From contig NZ_LDTE01000077.1 of assembly GCF_001476905.1 (NCBI RefSeq), positions 1 through 64,000 of the forward strand: DNA of 64,000 bases, written 5' to 3'. Source of the stretch: Sphingomonas sanguinis (lineage in GTDB: Bacteria; Pseudomonadota; Alphaproteobacteria; Sphingomonadales; Sphingomonadaceae). Shown here piece by piece: positions 54,568 to 64,000 of this stretch. Both the position numbers and the translations under genes were made by a program. A model generated the notes under the pieces. It saw only the letters and a list, made by a program, of their open reading frames with translations. It was not told the DNA's origin and made no database searches. The stretch's first letter is position 1, and each line of letters starts with the position of its first letter.

Positions 54568-55596
54568 TCAGCGCCGCGTGCCGCCGGCATAGATGGCGTC
54601 GAACACCCCGCCATCGGCGAAGAACCGCTTCTGCGCCGCGCCCCAGCCGCCGAAATCCTTGATCGTCACCATATCGACCTTGGGAAAGGTCGCTGCATAT
54701 TTGGCGAGCACCGCCTGGTCGCGCGGACGGTAGAAGTTACGCGCAGCGATTTCCTGCCCTTCCGGCGTGTAGAGGAATTTCAGATACTCGGTCGCGGCCT
54801 GTTCGGTGCCATGCGCCTTGGCATTGGCGTCGACCACCGCGACCGGCGGCTCGGCCAGGATCGAGATGGAAGGCACCACGATGTCGAACTTGCCCGCACC
54901 CAGTTCCTTTTCGGACAGCAAGGCCTCATTCTCCCAAGCGATCAGCACGTCGCCCAGCACCCGCTCGACAAAGGTCGTGGTCGCCCCGCGCGCGCCCGAG
55001 TCCAGCACCGGCACATGGGCGTAGAGGCTGGCGACATATTGCTGCGCCGCCGCGTCCGATCCGCCCGCCTTCTTGCCATAGGCCCAGGCCGCCAGGAAAT
55101 TCCACCGCGCGCCGCCGCTCGTCTTGGGGCTGGGCGTGATGACCTGCACACCCGGCTTCACCAGATCGGCCCAGTCGCGAATGCCCTTGGGATTGCCCTT
55201 GCGCACCAGGAACACGATGGTCGAGGTGTATGGCGAGCTATTGTCGGGCAGACGGCTCTGCCAATTGGCGGGCAGCAGCTTGGCGCGCTCGGCAATGGCG
55301 TCGATGTCATAGGCCAGCGCCAGCGTCACCACATCGGCGGACAGCCCGTCGATCACCGATCGCGACTGTTTGCCCGATCCGCCATGGCTCATGCGGAACG
55401 AGACGGTCTTGCCGGTCTTGGCCTGATAGTCCTTGGCGAAGGCGGCGTTGACGTCCTTGTACAGCTCGCGCGTCGGATCATAGCTGACGTTCAGCAGCTC
55501 GACCGTGCCCTTGCCGTTGCCTCCGCCTGAGCAGCCGGACAGGCCAATCGTACCGATCATCAAGGCGGCCATCATGGCCGGAAATGGTGCTCGCAT
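54568..55596 (-). CDS. cysP: Sulfate-binding protein, predicted lipoprotein
   Basis: 342 residues. N-terminal signal ends in a lipobox IGLSGC at residues 19-24, so the mature protein should be lipid-anchored rather than free. Sulfate-binding family motifs: [90 protein letters not shown]. CysP and Sbp cannot be separated by sequence alone. Divergent from the aldehyde dehydrogenase gene across 205 bp. Confidence 0.92.
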   Translation of the reverse strand: MRAPFPAMMAALMIGTIGLSGCSGGGNGKGTVELLNVSYDPTRELYKDVNAAFAKDYQAKTGKTVSFRMSHGGSGKQSRSVIDGLSADVVTLALAYDIDAIAERAKLLPANWQSRLPDNSSPYTSTIVFLVRKGNPKGIRDWADLVKPGVQVITPSPKTSGGARWNFLAAWAYGKKAGGSDAAAQQYVASLYAHVPVLDSGARGATTTFVERVLGDVLIAWENEALLSEKELGAGKFDIVVPSISILAEPPVAVVDANAKAHGTEQAATEYLKFLYTPEGQEIAARNFYRPRDQAVLAKYAATFPKVDMVTIKDFGGWGAAQKRFFADGGVFDAIYAGGTRR

Positions 55597-55801
55597 CTGG
55601 ACCCGTCCCTTTCGTTTCGCCGCACACCCTATCTCGATCCCCCCGATAGGAAATGCCGGAAAGCTTGGGACGCACAAAGCCCTGCTTTTGCTCCCCCGAT
55701 CCCGACAGACGCCCTGTTTGGCACGACCAACTCTTGTAACGGCACGGATGAGGGACGATCTTCCGCCCGCATCAATCGCTTACCATTGTGAAAGGACGCG
55801 C

Positions 55802-57241
55802 ATGACCGCCCCTAATTTCGACGTGAAAACCGGCCTGTATATCGGCGGCGAATGGCTGGGTGCGGAAGGGCGCGAGACCCAAGCGGTGCTGAACCCCGCC
55901 ACCGGCCAAGCGCTCGGCGATCTGCCGCTGGCCACCACCGCCGATATGGACCGCGCATTGGAGGCCGCCGCGCGCGGCTTCGAGCAGTGGCGCAAGACCG
56001 CGCCGCAGGAGCGCGCCGCCGTGCTGCTTCGCACCGCTGCGCTGGTGCGCGAGCGCGCCGAAGAACTCGCCACCCTCGCCACGCTGGAGGAAGGCAAGCC
56101 GATCGTCGAGGCGCGTGGCGAGGTCGCCGCGACCGCCGCGCTGCTGGAATTCCATGCGGGCGAGGCGGTCCGCATCTATGGCCGCGTGCTGCCGCGTCCG
56201 ACCGGCACGCGCTCGCTGGTGCTGCACCAGCCGGTCGGCCCAGTCGCGGCCTTCTGTGCCTGGAACTTCCCGGTCATGAACCCGGTGCGTAAGATCTCGC
56301 CCGCCATCGCGGCGGGGTGCTCGGTCATCCTGAAGCCCAGCGAGGAAACTCCCGCCAGCGCCATCGCGATCATGCGCTGCTTCCAGGATGCGGGCCTGCC
56401 GGGCGACGTCGCCCAGTTGGTCTTCGGTGTGCCCGATGCGGTGTCGCGCCACCTGCTCGCCTCGCCGGTGACCCGCAAGCTCAGCTTCACCGGATCGGTG
56501 CCGGTCGGCAAGCATCTGCTCAAGCTCGCCGCCGACACGGTGATGAAGTCGACTATGGAACTGGGCGGGCACGGCCCCGTGCTGGTGTTCGACGATTGCG
56601 ATCTCGACAAGACGCTCGATACGCTCGTCACCCACAAGTTCCGCAATGCGGGCCAGGTGTGCGTCGCCCCCACCCGCTTCCATGTGCAGGAAGGCATCTA
56701 TGAGCGCTTCGCCAAGGGCTTTGCCGAGCGCGCCGCCGCGCTGAAGATCGGTGACGGTCTGTCCAATGACACGCAGATGGGCCCGATGGCCAATCCGCGC
56801 CGCCCCGAGGCTATCGGTGCGATGATCGAGGACGCGGTGAAGAACGGCGCGCGCAAGCTGACCGGCGGCGAAGCCCAAGGCGGTGACGGCTTCTTCTTCA
56901 CGCCCACCGTGCTCGCCGATGTGTCGCTTGATGCCAAGGCGATGAACGAAGAGCCGTTCGGCCCGATCGCGCTGATCCGTCCCTTTGCCACCACCGAGGA
57001 CGCCATCGCGGAAGCCAACCGCCTGCCCTTCGGTCTGGGTGCCTATTGCTTCACCGAGAATGGCCGCCGCCAGAACCAGCTGGGCGACGAGATCGAGGCG
57101 GGCATGATCGCGATCAACACCGTGCGCCTCAGCTGGGGCGACGCGCCGTTCGGCGGGGTCAAGGAAAGCGGCTATGGCTCGGAAGATGGCCCCGAAGGCA
57201 TCGCCAACCATATGATCACCAAGGCGGTTCACATCGCCTGA
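55802..57241 (+). CDS. NAD(P)-dependent aldehyde dehydrogenase (succinate-semialdehyde type)
   Basis: 479 residues. Domains: NAD-binding with GPVAAFCAWNFPVMNPVRKISPAIAAG and LKPSEETPASA, catalytic Glu in MELGGHGPVLVF, nucleophile Cys in NAGQVCVAPTRFHV (about residue 286), and EPFGPIALI. The GabD-like pattern suggests a short-chain semialdehyde, but substrate assignment is inference. The ATG at 55802 follows GAAAGGA. A perfect terminator follows the stop. Confidence 0.9.
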   Translation: MTAPNFDVKTGLYIGGEWLGAEGRETQAVLNPATGQALGDLPLATTADMDRALEAAARGFEQWRKTAPQERAAVLLRTAALVRERAEELATLATLEEGKPIVEARGEVAATAALLEFHAGEAVRIYGRVLPRPTGTRSLVLHQPVGPVAAFCAWNFPVMNPVRKISPAIAAGCSVILKPSEETPASAIAIMRCFQDAGLPGDVAQLVFGVPDAVSRHLLASPVTRKLSFTGSVPVGKHLLKLAADTVMKSTMELGGHGPVLVFDDCDLDKTLDTLVTHKFRNAGQVCVAPTRFHVQEGIYERFAKGFAERAAALKIGDGLSNDTQMGPMANPRRPEAIGAMIEDAVKNGARKLTGGEAQGGDGFFFTPTVLADVSLDAKAMNEEPFGPIALIRPFATTEDAIAEANRLPFGLGAYCFTENGRRQNQLGDEIEAGMIAINTVRLSWGDAPFGGVKESGYGSEDGPEGIANHMITKAVHIA

Positions 57242-57248
57242 TGCCCCG

Positions 57249-57278
57249 AAGGCCCGGCGATTCCGATCGCCGGGCCTT
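57249..57278. terminator. Bidirectional terminator of the aldehyde dehydrogenase and HxlR genes
   Basis: Perfect 12-bp stem (57249-57260 with 57267-57278) with a six-base loop; the HxlR stop codon begins within it. Confidence 0.75.
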
Positions 57279-57636
57279 AGTCCTGGCCGCGCGCCCGATA
57301 GGCCGCCCGCGCCGCCTCGACTTCCGGCTGATGCCGGTCTGCCCAGCGGATCAGCCCGCGCATCGGCTCCAGAAACGAGCGCCCCAGATCGGTCAGCCGA
57401 TATTCGACGCGCGGCGGCACCTCGGCATAGACGGTCCGCGCGACAAAGCCGTCCTCCTCCAGCCGGCGGAGCGTGCGCGACAGCATCTGCTTGGACACGT
57501 CGCCGATCCGCCGCAGCAACAAGTTGAACCGCAACGTCTCCGGCTCCAGCGCGGCGAGGACTAGCAGGCTCCACTGGTCGCCGATCCGGTCCAGCACCTC
57601 GCGGATCGGGCACCCGCCCTCCCCGGTCAGCGTCAT
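57277..57636 (-). CDS. HxlR family transcriptional regulator
   Basis: 119 residues. GGCPIREVLDRIGDQWSLLVLAALEPETLRFNLLLRRIGDVSKQMLSRTLRRLEEDGFVART is the winged helix of the HxlR family, with the N-terminal Cys (residue 9) that in some members senses electrophiles or oxidants. The ATG at 57636 is preferred over frames starting at 57699 or 57726, since it gives family length and leaves three palindromes in front of the gene, but it lacks a good Shine-Dalgarno. Divergent from the oxidoreductase gene, its likely target. Confidence 0.85.
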   Translation of the reverse strand: MTLTGEGGCPIREVLDRIGDQWSLLVLAALEPETLRFNLLLRRIGDVSKQMLSRTLRRLEEDGFVARTVYAEVPPRVEYRLTDLGRSFLEPMRGLIRWADRHQPEVEAARAAYRARGQD

Positions 57637-57724
57637 GGTCACATTCGCGTGACCTGGTCCTTTCAAAAGGACGTCTTGTGGGGCGGCGCGGCTCTGCATA
57701 GCTCCACGGTCTACAAAGTGGACC
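57637..57724. promoter_or_regulatory. Palindrome-rich control region between HxlR and oxidoreductase genes
   Basis: Three inverted repeats: GGTCAC/GTGACC (57637-57654), GTCCTTT-CA-AAAGGAC (57657-57672, perfect), and GGTCTAC-AAA-GTGGACC (57708-57724, one mismatch). HxlR proteins bind 16-base palindromes of this kind; the middle one is the best candidate. Confidence 0.5.
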
Positions 57725-57740
57725 ATCGGAAGGAAAGACC

Positions 57741-58349
57741 ATGAAGATTGCGCTGATCGGAGCCTCGGGCAATGCAGGCTCGCGCATCCTGAAGGAATTG
57801 TCGGACCGCGGCCATGCGGTGACCGCCATCGCGCGCCACCCCGATCGGATCGCCGCCCTGCCCGGCGTCACCCCTGTCGCGGGCGACCTGGGCGACACCG
57901 CCGCGCTGGCCGAAACACTGCACGGGCATGATGCGGTCGTCAGTTCGGTGCACTTCCTCGTCACAGACGCAAAGGGGCTGATCGGCACGGTGCGCGCCTC
58001 GGGCGTGAAACGCTATCTGGTCGTCGGCGGCGCGGGCAGCCTGGAGGTCGCGCCCGGCCAGCGGCTGATCGACCAGCCCGGCTTCCCGGAAGAGTATCGG
58101 GCCGAGGCAAGCGCGGGCGCCGACTTCCTCTCCCTGCTGCGGAGCGTCGAGGATCTGGACTGGACTTATCTCTCGCCCTCCGCCGCGTTCATCCCCGGCG
58201 AGCGGACCGGCCGGTTTCGGCTGGGCACCGACCAGTTAATCGCGACCGAAAACGGCAGCAGCATCTCGTTCGAGGATTACGCCATCGCACTCGCCGACGA
58301 GATCGAACAGCCGCGCCATATCCGCCAGCGCTTCACCGTCGGCTATTAA
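57741..58349 (+). CDS. NAD(P)H-binding oxidoreductase (NmrA/atypical SDR)
   Basis: 202 residues. Begins MKIALIGASGNAGSRILKELSDRGHAVTAIARHPDR, the cofactor loop of atypical short-chain dehydrogenases, then VTPVAGDLGDTAALAETL and KRYLVVGGAGSLEV. The Ser-Tyr-Lys triad is not clear, as in other NmrA-like proteins and quinone or flavin reductases. Shine-Dalgarno GGAAGGAAAG before the ATG. Probably repressed by the divergent HxlR protein. Confidence 0.88.
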   Translation: MKIALIGASGNAGSRILKELSDRGHAVTAIARHPDRIAALPGVTPVAGDLGDTAALAETLHGHDAVVSSVHFLVTDAKGLIGTVRASGVKRYLVVGGAGSLEVAPGQRLIDQPGFPEEYRAEASAGADFLSLLRSVEDLDWTYLSPSAAFIPGERTGRFRLGTDQLIATENGSSISFEDYAIALADEIEQPRHIRQRFTVGY

Positions 58350-58357
58350 GGCCGCTC

Positions 58358-58389
58358 GCGGCCGGGATCGCCTTCATGATCCCGGCCGC
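58358..58389 (+). terminator. Hairpin after the oxidoreductase gene
   Basis: Perfect 12-bp stem (58358-58369 with 58378-58389), 8-base loop; no T tract on the plus strand. Confidence 0.5.
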
Positions 58390-58411
58390 AAGAAAAATGT
58401 CAAAAACCCTC

Positions 58412-58440
58412 TTGGCAGGTCAGACATGCCCGGCTAATAG
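58412..58440 (+). promoter_or_regulatory. Promoter of the second tRNA-Lys gene
   Basis: TTGGCA at 58412-58417 and TAATAG at 58435-58440 with a 17-base spacer, about 50 bases before the tRNA. Confidence 0.65.
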
Positions 58441-58491
58441 CGCCCCACCAGATGGGGACCTCGCTTCCCCGCCATGCCGCAGACCGGCATC

Positions 58492-58567
<76 letters not shown>

Positions 58568-58671
58568 CCTCTCAATCAGCAATAAGCCACGCGCAATTCA
58601 AGTAGTGGCGCAGTGCTTCCGCTTAATTGCCGCCTGATGACAGGCTCGCCCCATCGCGTCATTGTGGCGCG

Positions 58672-59127
58672 ATGAAAATCTCACGCCCGAAAACGATGGT
58701 CGCCGCCATAGGCTTGGCCGCGCTGATCGTCTTGATCGGCATCGCAGGGTGGCATGCGATGGAGCGGCGGCATGTGTCGACCATGCTGAACATCGCGACC
58801 TTGCCTGCCTCGGTCACGGACATTGCGTGCACCAGTTTCGGCTTCTCCGACGTGCTCGAACGATGCGCGTTTCGCGCGTCCAGTGCCGATATCGGCGCGC
58901 TTCTGCGGGGATACCGCTTCACTGCGGCTCGCTCCTGCGCCTCTGCGAAACCGGATGCCGGAGGACCCTGCCTCGAACCTCCGGGACGTCAGACGAGTCA
59001 CAATTATTGCTGCGGCCCCGCAATCGGCCCGGACTTTCCCGTTGCCCACATTTTTGTCGCCCAGCCCAGGGAGTTCGACCATGGCGGCACGGTGACGGTC
59101 CTGACCGACAAAAGCGCACACGCGTGA
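58672..59127 (+). CDS. Hypothetical protein with N-terminal membrane anchor
   Basis: 151 residues. One membrane helix or signal anchor (MVAAIGLAALIVLIGIAGWHA), then a small extracytoplasmic domain with Cys residues in DIACTSFGFSDVLERCAF, RSCAS, GPCLEPPG and YNYCC-like HNYCCGPAIG, up to seven Cys that could form disulfides. I do not recognise the family. Its ATG at 58672 has no strong ribosome site. It lies between tRNA-Lys and the S10 peptidase gene. Confidence 0.6.
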   Translation: MKISRPKTMVAAIGLAALIVLIGIAGWHAMERRHVSTMLNIATLPASVTDIACTSFGFSDVLERCAFRASSADIGALLRGYRFTAARSCASAKPDAGGPCLEPPGRQTSHNYCCGPAIGPDFPVAHIFVAQPREFDHGGTVTVLTDKSAHA

Positions 59128-59203
59128 TGGTCGACCTCTATATCGAGTGACGCCCGCCCGTGCTGCCGGGCAGGGCCGCAGCGGGCGACACAGTCGGCTC
59201 AGA

Positions 59204-60808
59204 TCACCGCGCCCCCTGCCCTGACGGCGGCACCGGCGGGGTCGCGGACTTCGCATCGCTCACCGCCTCGTCATACCAGCGCGACAAATCCGCCTTCATG
59301 CTCCGCAGCGCATCGGGGTTCAGGTAGGTCATGTGCCCCGCCGGATAATAGGTGAACCGCAAATTGGCCTGTTGTGCGGGCTCCAGCATCATGTGGCCCA
59401 GGTCGTTCTCGGTGCCGAAGAACGGCGTGGCCATGTCATAATAGCCGTTCATCGACAGCACCTTCAGATACGGGTTCGCCCGCATCGCCGCGGCCAGGTC
59501 GATCGCGGTGTTGGGATTGTTCTGCGACCCGTCGGGCGACTTGTGCTTCCAGTTCCAGGTCCAGCCCGCCGCGTCCCGGGCCGACAGGCGGTAGGGAAGC
59601 TCGGTCTTATAACCGAGCGTCGATTGCAGATAATCCTGAAAGGATGCGATATAAGCGCCTGAAATCGCGTCCGAAGAGGCATCCGTCTCCGGCGCCTCGC
59701 CCGCCGCGTCGGTGTCGATGCCGAGATACCGTGAGTCGAACCGCCCGACCGTGCGCGCCGATCCGCGCAGCAACTCCTTCTGAAAGCGCGGCAGGTCGAT
59801 GCGCAGATTGGCGCGCTTGATATAGTCGGGCGAGATGCCGATCAGGCGGCTCATCTGCTCGGCGATCTGGTCGCGTTCCTGCGCCGAGATAGTCTGCCCC
59901 TTGGCCAGTGCCGACATATAGGGCCCGACCGCAAAGGCCCGCGCCTGCGCCACCACGGTCGCGACATCGGCGGGTCGCTCGGCCAGGCGGTTGTGATACC
60001 AGGCGGTCGCCGCGTAGCTGGGCAGGTAATTGAGATAGACCTGATCCAGCCCCGGCTGGCGATAACCGTAATTCATGATCGAGCTGAGCAGGATAACCCC
60101 GTTCAGCGCCATGCCCCGCTCCTGCAACTGATAGGCCAGCGCGCCCGAGCGCAGCGTGCCATAGCTTTCGCCGAGCAGGAATTTCGGGCTCATCCACCGA
60201 CCATATTTGGTGACGTAGCGCTGGATCGCGCCCGCGAAGACATCGACATCCTCGTCCACGCCGTAGAAGTGCGCAGGCTTCATATCGCCCAGCGGCCGTG
60301 AATAGCCGGTGCCGATCGCGTCGAGGAACACCAGGTCGGTCTTGTCGAGCAGCGAGTCCGGGTTCGGCCCGACGTCATAGGGGGCGGGCCGCACGAACTC
60401 CGGACTGGTCGTGCGGATACGGATCGGCGCGAACGAGCCCATGCGCAGCCAGAAGGACGGCGATCCCGGTCCGCCATTATACAGGAAGGTCACCGGCCGC
60501 TTGGTGCCCGGCTTCACGCCGTCGAGCGTATAGGCGGTGTAGAACATCGAGGCGGTCGGCTTGCCCTCGATATCGCGGATGGTCAGCGTGCCCGCCGACG
60601 CGACATAGGGATAGGCGCGACCGCCGATGGTCACGCTGTCGCGGTGGCGCACCTCGGTTTCGTCGAGCGGCGCGCGGGCCCAGGCGGCCTCCACCTCGGC
60701 CTTGGCGGCCTCGTGGTGCGCGGCCTTCTTCTCCCCCTCCTCCTGCGCGGCAAGCGGCGCGGTCAGGGCGGTGGCGGCGAGGAGCAGGACAAGGCTGTTG
60801 CGGATCAC
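59204..60808 (-). CDS. S10 family serine carboxypeptidase-like protein, exported
   Basis: 534 residues, signal peptide with LVLLLAATALTAPLAAQ. Alpha/beta-hydrolase carboxypeptidase: LYNGGPGSPSFWLRMGSFAP (oxyanion region), nucleophile Ser in LLGESYGTLRSGALAYQL (about residue 209), Asp in VLSMNGYYDMATPF, His in YYPAGHMTYLN. Removes C-terminal amino acids from peptides outside the cytoplasm. Start is GTG at 60808. Next to an exported M1 aminopeptidase, suggesting shared peptide use. Confidence 0.92.
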   Translation of the reverse strand: MIRNSLVLLLAATALTAPLAAQEEGEKKAAHHEAAKAEVEAAWARAPLDETEVRHRDSVTIGGRAYPYVASAGTLTIRDIEGKPTASMFYTAYTLDGVKPGTKRPVTFLYNGGPGSPSFWLRMGSFAPIRIRTTSPEFVRPAPYDVGPNPDSLLDKTDLVFLDAIGTGYSRPLGDMKPAHFYGVDEDVDVFAGAIQRYVTKYGRWMSPKFLLGESYGTLRSGALAYQLQERGMALNGVILLSSIMNYGYRQPGLDQVYLNYLPSYAATAWYHNRLAERPADVATVVAQARAFAVGPYMSALAKGQTISAQERDQIAEQMSRLIGISPDYIKRANLRIDLPRFQKELLRGSARTVGRFDSRYLGIDTDAAGEAPETDASSDAISGAYIASFQDYLQSTLGYKTELPYRLSARDAAGWTWNWKHKSPDGSQNNPNTAIDLAAAMRANPYLKVLSMNGYYDMATPFFGTENDLGHMMLEPAQQANLRFTYYPAGHMTYLNPDALRSMKADLSRWYDEAVSDAKSATPPVPPSGQGAR

Positions 60809-60957
60809 GAAGCGCTCACGAAAAATCTGACGAGGCCGTCATCGTTCCCGCGTTTCGGAATAGGAAGCAAGGGGTTGCAGGGCCAGGGGGCGATTATCGT
60901 TTGGCCTGTTCACACCAAGGGCGATCGAAGGCCGCGCTTATCGCCTCGATACAGACT

Positions 60958-61099
60958 GTTCCCCGGCGAAGGCCGGGGTCCAGATGCCACCTGGAAGCGA
61001 TGGCAGGTTGAATCTGAGTGGGAGGCAGATTGGCCTTCCACTGCTGTTCTTATTTCCTCTCACCTCACCGAGACTGGGCCCCGGCCTTCGCCGGGGAAC
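60958..61099. repeat. REP-like inverted repeat pair between the two peptidase genes
   Basis: 26-base arms (60958-60983 with 61074-61099), one mismatch, each containing the nested palindrome CCCCGGCGAAGGCCGGGG that is a common sphingomonad dispersed repeat. 90 bases separate them. The rest of the 383-bp gap (60809-61191) shows no gene. Confidence 0.7.
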
Positions 61100-61157
61100 G
61101 GCTTGGATTTTGGATGCGCGCACGGTCTTTAACGTCGTTGGGGCTGGACGGAGATTC

Positions 61158-61185
61158 GGCTGGCGGGGAACGGCCCCCGCCAGCC
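61158..61185 (-). terminator. Hairpin ending the M1 aminopeptidase gene
   Basis: Perfect 11-bp stem (61158-61168 with 61175-61185), loop AACGGC, six bases after the stop. Confidence 0.55.
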
Positions 61186-61191
61186 CTTCGA

Positions 61192-63777
<2,586 letters not shown>

Positions 63778-63919
63778 CGCGTTCAAGGCCTTTCGACGGA
63801 GAATGACCAAGCTCTACGCCGTCGACGGCGCAAAGCAAATGACGCCTATGTCACTTTATTACATTCACTGACCTCTCAGCCTCTCTGGACAGACCTTACG
63901 TTTACGTTATCGTCAAGTC

Positions 63920-64000
63920 ATGAGCCTGCTCCCTACCCTGAGTCGCCCGCCCTTCGACCGCATGACACTGCCGGTCATCGGATCGCCGCTGTTCATCATC
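63920..64000 (+). CDS. Nitronate monooxygenase-like protein (partial, cut by window end)
   Basis: 27 residues visible: MSLLPTLSRPPFDRMTLPVI then GSPLFII. The RMTLPVIGSPLFI segment is the usual first strand of flavin-dependent nitronate monooxygenases (2-nitropropane dioxygenase family). The gene continues beyond the window. Divergent from the M1 aminopeptidase. Confidence 0.65.
   Translation, partial: MSLLPTLSRPPFDRMTLPVIGSPLFII

Overview
The window reads as a chromosomal segment of a high-GC alphaproteobacterium of the order Sphingomonadales, most likely Sphingomonas or a close relative. The grounds are a zwf-pgl-edd-glk-eda Entner-Doudoroff operon, large sphingomonad-type TonB-dependent receptors, small DUF6481 and DUF4169 proteins, and an alphaproteobacterial sigma-32 promoter and ROSE-type leader in front of an hsp20 gene. 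Genus-level placement is inference. Most of the window is densely packed core genome, with many ATGA and GTGA overlaps that indicate translational coupling.

Layout. 0-12 kb: lytic transglycosylase, moaB, a VOC protein divergent from a radical SAM protein, dnaE, an HdeD-like membrane protein, a tight gpx/GNAT/lolD/lolC run, and a probable small structured RNA near 11.9 kb. 12-18 kb: TonB-dependent receptor, heat-shock-controlled hsp20, pyrG, secG. 18-25 kb: MarR regulator, a stand-alone SH3-domain protein and argC running into zwf-pgl-edd-glk-eda, which takes glucose to pyruvate plus glyceraldehyde-3-phosphate. 25-27 kb: a LysR regulator divergent from a subclass B3 metallo-beta-lactamase-like gene whose first zinc-ligand His is Glu. 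27-32 kb: fatty acid synthesis cluster fabD-[GxxExxY cassette]-fabG-acpP-fabF followed by mltG. 32-34 kb: rpsF-rpsR-rplI. 34-35 kb: a sparse stretch with one HEAT-repeat protein. 35-42.7 kb: mutL divergent from the cell-shape operon mreB-mreC-mreD-mrdA-rodA.

42.8-49 kb: a tRNA-Lys(CUU) gene followed by a self-contained set of response regulator, sensor kinase, PepSY-type membrane protein, secreted class A acid phosphatase and TonB-dependent receptor. The 3' end of the tRNA and its downstream hairpin (about 60 bp) are repeated just beyond the receptor, so the set is bracketed by direct repeats. 49-51.8 kb: DUF6481, a spermidine-synthase-like protein, DUF4169 and a phospholipase D-type protein. 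51.9-55.6 kb: sulfate uptake operon cysP-cysT-cysW-cysA. 55.8-58.4 kb: aldehyde dehydrogenase, and an HxlR regulator divergent from an NAD(P)H-binding oxidoreductase across a palindrome-rich spacer. 58.5-64 kb: a second identical tRNA-Lys, a small anchored hypothetical protein, an S10 carboxypeptidase, an M1 aminopeptidase, and the start of a nitronate monooxygenase-like gene cut by the window edge.

The points that most deserve a second look are the GxxExxY nuclease-fold cassette with terminal inverted repeats inserted exactly between fabD and fabG, the repeat-bracketed sensor/phosphatase/receptor set beside tRNA-Lys, the Glu-variant B3 enzyme with two palindromes in its control region, the ROSE-like thermometer, and the three-hairpin RNA candidate. 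No CRISPR array, transposase or integrase was recognised.
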